From the NCBI GenBank assembly GCA_902805475.1, contig CADCSX010000005.1:1189501-1253500 (forward strand): 64,000 nucleotides of DNA. The letters are read 5' to 3'. The stretch comes from Entonaema liquescens (taxonomy: Eukaryota; Ascomycota; Sordariomycetes; Xylariales; Xylariaceae). Shown one piece after another: positions 21,001 to 31,774 of the stretch (the stretch's first letter is position 1; each line of letters opens with the position of its first letter). The notes beneath the pieces are model-generated. The model was not told the origin of the DNA. It saw only the letters and a program-made list of their open reading frames with translations, and ran no database searches. The translations under genes were made by a program, and so were the position numbers.

Positions 21001-23160
21001 TAGGAATCGACTTGTTACCAAAGAGGAAATCACCATGAATATTCTCGAACGATTGTGACGAGCATATCCGTTGGATTTAGAGTGGGAAAGTTACGAATCG
21101 GTCAGGGAAATACGAAATATGCGAAATCCACTTTCAATAATTACTTGGACCCTACCAGAACAAAGTTGAAATGGTCCGTTCCGCAGTGATCGGCCGAAGC
21201 TACATGTTTTTCTAATTACATACCTACATACCTACATACTTAGGTATCATCCACACGTATATAATATGCACAAGCGTGTTCCAAGGATGTCCAAGGACCC
21301 ATTGTCTGTCTGATGTAACATGTGTTGCTGTTGATGCTGCTGATCCCCCGTGGCGTCTTTCGATTCCGCATATCTTCGAAGGAGACGAAAATCGAGCCTG
21401 CTCAGGTATCACGAGAAAGTTCGAACTGCAGAGTTGGCTATCGCCAAGGACATACATGTACATATGTATGTAGATGCCTGCCAAGTTACGGTGTCCTTTC
21501 CACCCCCGCTATCCCATGTCTCTCTATTCTTCGCTTAGCCCGACTCAGCAAAGCCGGAAGACGCAATGGGGGGCCATGGCGCGCAGGCAACCACTAAGCT
21601 GCCGTCGAACTCAAAGCAGCGGTAGCGATGAAGAACAGCAATAACAACAACAGAGACAGAAACAGACAGAAGAAAATTGGGGCTTGGGAGGATCAGAAGA
21701 TCTGGGGACGATCCATTCATGAAACGTTCGATTTGTGTTCTTCATATTCTTCTACCCAAACAGGGAACAAAAAGTCATGAAACAGGATTGTGTTTGGTTA
21801 CGAGACCGGCCACCCTCTCTCGGCTTTTGCAAATTGAATCCCCACACAATTGTTAAAAGGTGCTCTCGAAGGAACGAGAGCCTTGTCGGGCAAAGCTTAC
21901 GTACTGCAGGTCCCAGGACCAAGCCCTAGACGGTAATACATAATACCTACAATATAATAAATAACTACCAGGTACATAACATAATATATGTACGTATAGG
22001 TATGCATAATAGGAGGTAGGTACTCATGTTTTCTCCCGACAGGTGATTTGGACGGAATCCTATTCGATAACCAAACTAGGCAATATCTCGTACAGAGTGC
22101 GCCCTGCCCGTGACGTATTTTGACAGCTCAGTTCAACTTGCGGGTTCGCCCACGTATCTCGCGAATCAGCCCTACCCAAAAGGTAAGGAGACACTGTAAA
22201 GGGGCGGTCTCTCCGACCCAGCAGTATGGGACGGTCAACGCCCTCAGCTCTGCTTCATAAGATTAGTATTGATGAAATAGGCATTATTAACATGTGCTAC
22301 AGGTAAAATATTGGACAGATAGATTTTCAGGGTCTTGCAGTAATATGTTATATCCACCCAATTATCCAGTTCTCCCTAGTCTCGGCAGTACACGCGTGTG
22401 TGATTGGATAGTGTACCTGAGGTCGTTTCTATATATACCTGTGACTCGATGGCTGAGTTCGTGAGCTTCTGACCGACTGACATCAATTCATGCAAGGACG
22501 CCGCAGCCTGTAAGGTCCTATGGACGTAGAGCCGGTACAACATGACAAAATACACCTCGGGAATGTTAAAGCGGCGGTAAAATTGGTTGATGAGAAGGTT
22601 GCATAAAACAATCCAGAGCAGGTATTCTACTATGTACAACTTCGTCCCATCTCTTGCTACTTCTGCAGAATGCTCCAAAGGGGAATATAATTCGGGATAT
22701 CAAAGTAAACAAACCCCTATTGCCAGTTCCCCTCCCTCACTCGCCCTGAATTGATAATCCATGACTACCAGGTAGGTACCTAACTCACATCACCACCGCC
22801 CCTGGCCCTAAAAACCTAGCAAAGCTCTGCTAGCATAAACACGAGAAACGACTTATCGAGAATGGTATCACCTTCTCCTATGCGGTTCGTAAGAAAATAA
22901 AAAATAATGCCCTTGCCCTAAACCGCATATCTGCCAACTCCATTTGCCCAAGCTCTGCCTCCGTCTCTGTCGTCCCAAAAGTATCAAACGGTATCCATGA
23001 GTTGCAGTTCCGAAAAGATAAATCGCGAGTTATAGCTAAACGCGTCCAAAAATTTGAAGCCTGCCGAGAAGAGGCGCGACTTTTTAAATATATCGCAGTT
23101 TCTTAATTTGCCATCTTCCAAGTGAAGGAGATAGTTGTGTAGATGTGTTCCTTCGCCCAC
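18089..23160. other. 5-kb gene-poor region with small tandem repeats
   Basis: No coding gene was recognised on either strand; the short open frames have no homology-like features. Minor repeats are a 9-bp unit (GGTTCTATG) repeated three times at about 18738-18766, a GGGAT-type pentamer run at about 19275-19307, and GGTTAA repeated near 19600. Several TAGGTACCTA-like motifs occur, including a perfect one at 22773-22782. The left part must contain the RasGAP promoter. Confidence 0.5.
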
Positions 23161-24359
23161 TCAGCGCGAGGGACCCTCAATCGGGCTGACGGGATGACTC
23201 CGAGCGATGCTAAGGTCGGTGCTACCGGTACGTCTCAGCGCTTGCGACATAGTCTCTATGTTGAGATCCCCGTTCACTGAAAGGCTATGCTCTGCGGATG
23301 TAGGACTTCCAAGGGGTTTCCGAACAGGTGACATGCTTAGCCCCTTGATAGACCCCGAAATGCTGTTTGGTGGCGAGGTTTCCGGACCCTGCGAAGACAC
23401 AGGTGATCTTATTGGGGAGGGAGAACGGTTAACTCCTCTCGATCCGATAGAGGTCAAACCAGCAAGATGCATGGAATCTCGGCTGCTATTCGGAGGTACC
23501 TGTTCTGCCTGGACCACATCCGCAAATGAGATGAAGCTCAGACGCCTGACATCAGCCGAGTCGAGCGATCCGTAGTTCGACGCAGCTTCTTCCTTGTCAG
23601 AGAAAGCAGCAAGATCCTCCGCCCACGAACTAGATGCGGTTTCAAATTGGGAAGCACCAGTTACCGTCACACTGGCAGGTTGGTGCGCGTTATGGGTAAC
23701 GATCTCGACGGAGTCGGGTTTAGATGGTTGTCGGTAATGGCTTCGGAAGATGCATCGAGAACAGGTGGGATATAGTTTTCGGTCTGAATATGGGATGGGA
23801 TGGCTGGCGAATTGGGTATAACAGCTGCGCTTTCTTGAACGTCTCGCTCGAAGATCTGCGAGCCTGCAGGAGAACTTAATCGTGGAGACGACGAATATAG
23901 ACCTCGGCTAGGTGAAGATGGTGCCATATTGGGGCTGCCAGCTGGAATTGGTGACCCAGTTACCGAACGTTTCGCTGATGTGTGAGGCACATCTTTTGCA
24001 GATGGCGGCGAACTCGGGAATCCCGAAGCGGATTGAGGGGAAGGTTTAGCACCAGGTTTGGAGTCGCCCTTCTTCTTCCCGAAACCAAACAAACTTCGCT
24101 TCTTCGACTTCGGATCGTTTTTAGTTGAATCGCTTTCCATCTCCTTGTCGTTATTATCCGTAATAGTTGAAGTTGAATCACCCTTAGTATTACGATTCTT
24201 TTCTCTCAATTCAGGAGTTGAATCCTTTTCTCTGCTGGTTTTTATAGAAACTGCTGGTGCGAGACTCATGATGGTTGGATCAGTGCCGCGGTTTAGAATG
24301 GGGTGATTAACGGGTAACCCTGGATGAGTGATATTTAATTCTGGAAGATGCCAAGACAA
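23161..24359 (-). CDS. Ser/Pro-rich protein of unknown function, with apparent one-base frameshift
   Basis: Two overlapping minus-strand frames (24359-23667 and 23670-23161) together read as one gene. The first frame ends LNPTPSRSLPITRTNLPV-stop, while the other reads KPDSVEIVTHNAHQPASV over the same bases and flows into TGASQFETASSSWAEDLAAF. One extra base in the GGG run at 23716-23718 (CCC on the coding strand) would give a 399-residue protein; no intron fits. The start may be 24359 or the ATG at 24269 (MSLAPAVSIKTSREKDS). Visible features are a basic SLFGFGKKKG patch, a long Ser/Pro linker and a C-terminal block SADVRRLSFISFADVVQ that looks conserved and contains a possible RRLS phosphosite. 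I recall similar blocks in fungal hypothetical proteins, but no function. No membrane segments or signal peptide. Confidence 0.62.
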
Positions 24360-27009
24360 CCGTTAGCACGAGACCAAAAAGAAAATGATGGAACCAACGG
24401 CGACGGAGTGTGTACGCCAAATAGAGAATCTCCGTTTTCTTAGTTGAAAATAGTGCAAAGTTGTTGTTGCAAAGGGAAAGCCTGTGTTTGGTAAAAATTG
24501 AATGGGAGGCCTTATGACTCGAACAGAATCAAGGAGAGAAACCCCAATCTGTCATTCTCGCGTATAATAAATTATCGGGGTATTTTAATATAGATTTTTT
24601 AAGTAGACTGTGACTTACCCTCCGTTGATGCACCGTACAAGTAAGTGGAAATTGATCAGGTTCGATCAGATGAAATTCTAGTTTTTTCTTTCTCGGTTTC
24701 TGTTGAAAAATGGTCTGCGTCTGCCTATCTTATCACTTGTTCCTGCTGGTGTTGTTGGTTATGGCTGCGACTATGGGGATGTGGTTGCAGATGTATGTAT
24801 GCTATGTACTTCGTATGTATGTATAAGTGGAAGTATAAGTGGAAGGGTAAAATCTGGTACAGCACGATGCAAGAGGATGCAAGTGTGCAATTTGGGGTAA
24901 GGAAGCCTTGGGAAGACCCTGTTGACGATCGCTTCTTGTCCCAATACGTAACAGACTAAACCAAGAAGGCCGAAGACCAGGGAGAGGGTGAAGCAGGTGA
25001 CAAGCAGCGACGATCTGTAATTTGCTTGTGTGGATTGATGACGCTGTTGGATCGTGGCTAATAGATAGTCTTAGTTACCGTGTCTTTTCTAGAAGGGTAA
25101 AAATGACGACGATAGACGACGATAAACGAAGGGATGGGTTTTGTATAAGTGCCTGGCGTGCCTTGAATAAATTAGGTATGCTTGTACGCTGGTATGCTGG
25201 TAAACTACCCCAGGTACACAGTCATCTAGGATCATGGGACGGGTCGCCGGTCATTAATTGAACCCGAGGATATCAGCCTTGTAGCGGAGACGAGGGGAAT
25301 AAGTAAAGACGGGAAAGGAAGAAAATAAAGTAAGAGTAAGGAATAACCCAGTGCTAAAGGCGGGATGTCAATTAATACCTGAAGCTTGAGCTATGCAGGT
25401 TTTTTTACTTGTCACGATCAAGGTTCACAGGTAGTAGCCATCAAAAAAAATTATGCTTGCTTGCTTTTTTTTTTTTTCCTTGCAAGCAAGCTTTGTGCTG
25501 ATATGCTGGGAGCCACTTGGCGTCCTAAAAGTTCGTGAATTGCGCGTTTGTGTATATAACTTGTCAGACGCAAGACCAATACAACCAAAGATGATAAGAA
25601 AAAATCTTACTCTGATGCCGGAAGCTCAGGCGTAATACCGTATCACGTAAACATACAATGGAAGTGAATTCAGAAACACGAGGGGATATTGAGGATGGTC
25701 CGTTCTGGTTCTGGTTTATTCTGCTCATCAGGTTCTAAAAAAAAGGGGGGCCGCAACAGGCGACGTCACTTATGGTGACAGAATCCAATGATCGTCAAGA
25801 ATGGCGAACGAACCAGGATAAGGGAATGCCCCTCAAACGCACGGCTTTTCGATCGTTTTTCCCAAGTCCGATTCCTTAACCTTGCTAAGGGTGCTCATTC
25901 CTATTTCTTTTATATTTCATGTACGATATATGATCATGGTCATGGCAAAACCCCCCACGACGAAACTGGTGATGAACCAGGACAGGTCTCAAAGGGGGGA
26001 TAATAAAGGCCATCGATTGGACCTTTTACACTCCCGTAGCTTGTCGCATTAAAGTCAATGCAATCCCACAGGCTGAAAATAGGCGAAAGGACCAGTTGAG
26101 ACAATCTCGGCCCAACAACAACAATGCTGACACTGCCCTGCCTACAACTTTGCAGCACGCCACTGGCGACCAATTCTCCAACCCGGAAAAGATACCTGTA
26201 GAACATACCGCCACATCCCATCTTTCTGAACCCAGATCGGGAAATATCAGATATGTGCCTTGGATATCCAGGAGTTTAGAGTAGTACCATCGACGCCATG
26301 TCTTGTAACGCGTGGACAGAGAAAGCAAACACCCCTCGGAATCGATAAATGTCTTTCGTTCATGACCTACGAGACGAGAGAGAGAGAGATTGGGACAAAA
26401 GATAACGATCACTGCGTACCGTTGAGGGTAACCAATCGAGTATTGTAGGCTGAATCCATTGGACAAATCTGGCGAGATCATGGTCTGGGCCGTCTGGCAC
26501 ATGAAACCTTCAAACTCGACCTAACGTAGGTACGTCACTTTCATATGAGGGGTCGAAAGTGTCGATTGGACCGAAGTAGTATGTTTAATTGAATGGGAGG
26601 GTCAAATTGTCTGAGTTCAAATGGAAGACACCGCGTGAACGTCAGATAAGTGCATAAATACATCGGTGTACCTGCGTACTTGGCTCAACACACGGACCAC
26701 GTGCGTAAGCAGCATTTTAAACATAAAGCTTCTAGATTGTCTTATCTAAAATAATCACGTGACTATCTAAAGTGCCCCTCGGCCCGCGGGATCCTCCGAC
26801 AAAATTTCACCAGCACCTTTCGCCTGAAGTTATCAACTAACTTGATAGAACAATTCGAGGGTCACTCCCGGAGGAGAGGGAATGAGATAACATTCTCTCA
26901 ATTGAACAATCATAGTTCCACTCCTCCCTCTCTCTCTCAGCCGTGACCACCCTTCTTTCATCCTTTCCTCGAAGTCATCAAAAAACACTCCTCTCCTCAC
27001 CAGCTCAAA
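24360..27009. other. Gene-poor region upstream of MRPL20
   Basis: No gene was recognised. It contains a hairpin around a poly-T tract (25455-25491). CACGTG sites lie near 26698 and 26755, and the latter reads ATCACGTGA. A minus-strand open frame of 158 codons at 26026-26502 has no recognisable domain. The right end should hold the MRPL20 promoter. Confidence 0.45.
25455..25491. repeat. 10-bp perfect inverted repeat flanking a T tract
   Basis: GCTTGCTTGC at 25455-25464 and GCAAGCAAGC at 25482-25491 are exact reverse complements, separated by a 17-nt loop made mostly of T. The function is unknown, and no adjacent gene end places it as a terminator. Confidence 0.6.
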
Positions 27010-27647
27010 ATGGAGACTCGACCCCTCTTGCAGCCTCTGCTGCGCTCCATCAGCGGGCCGACCTCGACGAGTCCAAGAGCCGCGGTAACAACAGTAACAG
27101 CAATAACAGTAATCCCGCGAAGACACCAATCCTCCACATCGCGCACGAAGCGCGCCCTAAAAATCGCTCCTCACCCCTCCTTCTTCCCCACCGACCTGGG
27201 CGAATCCAGCACGCAGGTGATATACAACCCGCCGTCCTCCACGGCCTCGGTGTACCACACGCCCTTCAAATTCCTGCCGCCCAGCGACCCGCGGCGCAAA
27301 GCCAACCTCGCGCAACTGCTCCGGTCCTCCGCGGACGTGGCCTCGTCGAAATCCAGCCTGCCCCCGGAAATCAAGGCGCCCGAGCGCAAGTACAACGTGA
27401 CGCGCGAGCAGGTGGACGAGATGCGGGCCCTGCGCGCCGAAGACCCCGAGCGCTGGAGCGTGCTCAAGCTCGCCCAGCGCTACGGCTGCGCCCCTACTTC
27501 GTCATGATGTGCTGCCGCTCGCCCGAGCACCGCGAGCACGAGCGCGCGCGCCTCGACGCCGTCAAGGCCAGGTGGGGTGCGATGCGCACCGCCGCGCGGG
27601 AGGAGCGCGACAAGCGCAAGGACTTGCTGCATAAGGGGCTGTTATAG
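27010..27647 (+). CDS. MRPL20: Mitochondrial ribosomal protein of the large subunit, MRPL20 (mL58) family, with apparent frameshift
   Basis: The N-terminus (METRPLLQPLLRSISG ... RRHQSSTSRTKRALKIAPHPSF) looks like a mitochondrial presequence followed by the MRP-L20 family start. The pattern VIYNPPSSTASVYHTPFKFLP and the block YNVTREQVDEMRALRAEDP then WSVLKLAQRYGC are typical of the family. Reading ends early (CAPTSS-stop at 27507) in frame 1, but the next frame continues YFVMMCCRSPEHREHERARLD through RKDLLHKGLL to 27647. One extra C in the CCCC at 27491-27494 joins them into 212 residues, a normal length. The protein belongs to the mitochondrial large ribosomal subunit. Because mitochondrial translation is normally indispensable for an obligate aerobe, a sequencing indel is more likely than gene loss. 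Confidence 0.85.
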
Positions 27648-28504
27648 GCGGTTTGGCTTATCTACACGGCTGTTTGTTCGCCTGCATGCTACGTACTTGC
27701 CCATTTATCCGGCACTCGAGCTTCCCGCCTACCATCCATACCATACCAAAGGGGAATTGGTGGTAGAGAGGGTTATGGGTTTTCCATTCTCTATGAGAAG
27801 TGGAGTGGAAGAGAAGAGAAGAGAAGAGGATGAATGGCCTGCTAGGAATGGAGACCGAGATTTTGGTTTGGCTTGGGGAATCTGCTATATACTTACCATT
27901 GCTCCTAAGCGAGGAGGCTTTGTATGTAAATGTATATAGTAAGTAAGGAAGGAATTGGGGACGAAGCCAGATGATTAACGAGTGAAGCCGGATGGGTACA
28001 AAGATCAGATCGCAGCTCTGGGCTGGGAAGCAGATTTACACGTATCACCAGGCCTTGAAGAATAAAAATAAACTTGTACATCATCAACAAACAGAGCCAG
28101 GGCGTCATGGCATCATCGACCTTGAATTGACGCATCTCACAGGCACCCAATAAGAACGAATAATTTATCCCCGAGAGCATATTACTGTTTTTAAAGTGCA
28201 TAATAAGTTGTGCTTATATATCTGCGCTCGTTAATATATCACACTTACGAAAAAGCTTATAGCGCACTTAGGAAATTTATCATAGAAGTTTCCATTTAAT
28301 ATTCTCATCCAGAGCTCATAATTCTAGCTAGGTACCTAACTAAGCTAATTATTTAGAGTTCCTCTATTGACTATTCACCCGTTTAGGGCCCCTTTCGCCC
28401 AACCAAGCGTAGAATATGCAAGATGCAGCAAGCATATTGTCGAGTACATGTATGTCGGTAGCTCACCATGTATTCTAAGTTATGATGTATATAAGGGAAG
28501 GATT
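27648..28504. other. Intergenic region between convergent genes
   Basis: This is the 3' space between MRPL20 and the F-box-like gene. A perfect TAGGTACCTA palindrome lies at 28329-28338. Nothing else was recognised. Confidence 0.45.
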
Positions 28505-30025
28505 TTACTGCTCCCCATTTGTACCAATGTTCATGTTTTTGGCTTTCGCCATCTCCCAATCCTTCTTCCCAGGGATCACTCTCCAACACCAACCGCACCA
28601 ACTACGACTACGTCCCGAGACCTCTCGGCCCAGGATCTCGTTTTTATTCTTCTCGTCCTCCCACTCGGGAACGCAAGCGCCGACGCGCACGATCCGCACG
28701 AGCTTCGTCTTAACTACACCGCCGATACCCTCAATTTCGTGACGGGCGTACCCGGGCCTTAGCTGCGGGCTTGGTGTCCGGCGCTCGGACGGCGGGGAAC
28801 CGGCGATAGAAGATGCGGGGGACGGCGTTGTCCAAGGAGATAAGGTGCCGTTATTCTCATCCTGCTCCCGGGCATCCGCGGCATCGCAATCGGTCTCCTG
28901 CTCCCGCTCCTTAGAGCCACAACACGCCGCCTCTCGGCCGCAAATCACCCCCCGGTCACCTTCGCCGATACCGGTGCCGAGACCCCCGAGCACCTCTCCG
29001 TATTGGTTACGCCATTTCCAGATGCTACATCCGGTTAGCCGGGGCGAAAAAAAAGGGGGAAGATAATCAGATGATCAGGAGATACGTACGACTTATAGTC
29101 GTGATCTGCGCCACGAATACTTCTCCCGCAAGGTTGGCAAAGCCAGACTCCCTTCGAATCGCAGGTGCATATTGCCCGCTGCATTTCCTCCGCGTCTACG
29201 AGCGTGTCCGGCGATAACGACGGCTTGACAAGGCTTCCGAGAGGAGCCTTGCTACACGGGATGCATAGTCGGCGATGTCTGTCGCGGAGCACAACGGGAG
29301 CTGGTGGCTTGATGGCGCAGTTCTAGCACGTGTCTTGTTAGAAGCGGTGCTAGAATGATGCATCAAGCAGTAACTATGCTATAGGACGCTTACCCGGCAA
29401 ACAACCGTTCCGCATCGCCTACATTCGGCTACCATATCTCTCGCGCAGTTCCCACTCTTGCCATTGTAGTCCCCGGTACGACCGTCTTCCATATAATACC
29501 AATTCCCTGCTCGGGCGCGGTAACGGAAGGTATCTTCGGGGTCGACGGGTATGTCTTCGTTGACGCAATGGAGGGTATGCGCAAGAACGGTGCTGCGATA
29601 CTGTAGGAGGGCCTGGTGGACCTGGCGACAGGTTCGAGAGAGGTTATCGAGGGTGTTCAGGTCGATGGACGAAGCGATCGCCATGACGATACTGGTGGTC
29701 GAGTCAGCCTTCTCTCCCCCGGCCTCACACGGGAAGTATGACAGCCAAGGGGAGGTTCTGCTAGTAGAAATTCCATAAGTGAGGTTGCGTCTGCCTACGG
29801 ATAACATCCGAGAGCCTCCGCCATCCCATTATGCTCGTTAGGGTTCTCTGGATCTCGATCTATCGTAGTCCCTTGGCTCTCTCCTCCATGTGACCCGTTC
29901 GGCCCATTTGGTTGCTGCTGTTGTTGCTGCTGCTTGACGCGCTCGCCATTCCACTGGGGCTTCAAGCCGTAATGTTGTGTTTGCGGCGGCTCAGCCTCCT
30001 CGTCGAGGTCTACGAAAAGTGCCAT
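28505..30025 (-). CDS. F-box-like protein with cysteine clusters
   Basis: Four exons on the minus strand: 30025-29799, 29691-29394, 29322-29090 and 29024-28505. Donors are GTAGGC, GTAAGC and GTACGT, and all acceptors are TAG or CAG. They give 425 residues with all phases consistent. The N-terminus MALFVDLDEEAEPPQTQHYG leads to a Q8 tract and then, across the first splice, an F-box-like helix set (YPIVMAIASSIDLNTLDNLS, then RTCRQVHQALLQYRSTVL). Next come paired cysteines (ECRRCGTVVCRNC, LCIPC, CTCDSKGVWLCQPCG) that could bind zinc. The block IWKWRNQYGEVLGGLGTGIG and a Cys/Glu-rich segment follow. F-box proteins select substrates for SCF ubiquitin ligases; the substrate is unknown. The F-box call rests on recalled fungal F-box proteins of the same layout. 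A (GA)12 repeat lies 113 bp upstream of the ATG. Confidence 0.75.
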
Positions 30026-31774
30026 CTTTGGTGGTGCTGAGGGAAGGCCAGCGTAACGGGTTGGAGGAAGATAAGAAAATAAGACGGGGAGGTAAGGGAT
30101 CCGAGTTTGAAGTTGGGAAGAGGAACGAAAGGGGAATGAGAGAGAGAGAGAGAGAGAGAGAGTAAACCGGCAAATAGGATATCGGATAAGAAAAAAATCG
30201 GAGACTTTGAAGTTAAATATAAAAACAACAGTAAAACGTTCCGGAAGGTCTCAACGAACAACTCCCGAGTCGGTAAACCCCAACCGTTGCGCATTTGAAC
30301 AAAAGTAACGTATGTGCAATGTATGTAAGGATGTACGTAGGAAATATGTATGGAATTATGTATTCCGTATAGGTAATTAACCTATCGTAGGTACAAATTT
30401 GAATATGTATTCTTACATGTATGAATACTTTCCATGTACATCGTAGACATGTATGTACCTACCTAGGTATGTATGTAGGATTGATTCATCGATACCGCAA
30501 CTGCCACATCACAAAATCCACGATAAAGTACAGCTAGTTACCTAATAAATCTAATCGTGGGCCCCATCTTACTCGAGTAAATATTACGTGTAAGAAGGTA
30601 CCTTCTTCGTATCGTCTTTATCAGATCCGTCACCGCGCTCCAGTATGCACTTTTGCGCAGCTCTAGCAGGTTTTAGCAGGGTTGCCAGCTTGCCTGTAGC
30701 AGGTAGGTGGGGTAGAAATTGGGGCAAGTAATTCGCTACGGCTCCGCGCATGGATCAGCGCTACGGGGTGCTAGCATCGCAACGGAGGAAGGCTATGATC
30801 CGCCCTTTACCTAACCGTATTGCAGCACGCCATCTAACAATTCAGCGCAGTCATCAGGGGTAAAGCTCCAATCCTTTACTGTTTAGGTTAGATCGCATTC
30901 TCAGTCCTGTTCAAAAGACCCTCTACTTTATGTAAACGTTCACATGTCCTGCAACTATCGTGAGACCTCGACGGCGCCAGGCTTTTTTTCTTCTTTTCTT
31001 TCCGTTTTTAACTCTTCACTGATATCAATATATATTACGTACATATGTACCTAAAGTACCTATTTGTATTAATATACAGGGTATCATATAATATCGTACA
31101 CCGCTCATAAACAAAAAGAAACAATATTAGATTGATTGCTCACTAGACAAATAGTTACTGTTAATCGTGTATGTATGCCCCCTCCCCCCGAAACCCTCAA
31201 AGTTCTTCTGTCTTCTTTCTAGCCTGTTTTTTTTCTTGTCTGTATAGCAGCCCATATGTTGTTCATTGGCACAAATTGTCCCCTTTATTTCAATCATCGT
31301 TTCTTGCTACCAGTAATTCCGTATAGATAAGGTAGGTAACGATGATAGATCTTGCAGGAACGCATTGTCGTTGATGGAATTCTACGCACAAGCTTTTCGA
31401 TCTGCCAAGTTAAACTTAGCTCCCTAGTGATCACAGAAAAAGGCGTCAAAATAACCTGGGCGCCTTTCTGTCACATTAGGTATGAGCCTTGGCGCCGCCC
31501 TTGTTCGCGTGGAAGCGCATGGCGATGGAATCTGGGAGGGATTTGGCCCGTAGGCGAGGCACGGTAACCTGGCCATCCATCTCGACGCTCCCCGTCTTGG
31601 TATTCCTCATCTCAAGCTACCCCCACGCGTAGCGAAATTCCCTTGGCGTGTACTGATGCTGCCTCTTTGGATACTATACGGTGAACCAAGGACTATCCAT
31701 TTTACCTGTCCTTCAAGTTCCTGTATATCTATCCTTACATTGCTTTCCAAAATCTTCAAACCTCCGTATGTTAG
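30026..31774. other. Intergenic region upstream of the F-box-like gene
   Basis: It contains the F-box gene promoter, a (GA)n tract, GTATGT-rich sequence around 30310-30480 with a perfect TACCTAGGTA palindrome (30460-30469), and the 3' flank of the GT2 gene. No gene was recognised. Confidence 0.45.
30138..30162. repeat. (GA)n microsatellite
   Basis: About 12 GA units on the plus strand (CT on the coding strand of the neighbouring gene), 113 bp upstream of the F-box-like gene start and so probably in its promoter or leader. Confidence 0.85.

Noticed and set aside
26026..26502. 158-codon minus-strand frame upstream of MRPL20
   Set aside because: No domain, odd composition and in-frame overlap with open frames on the other strand.
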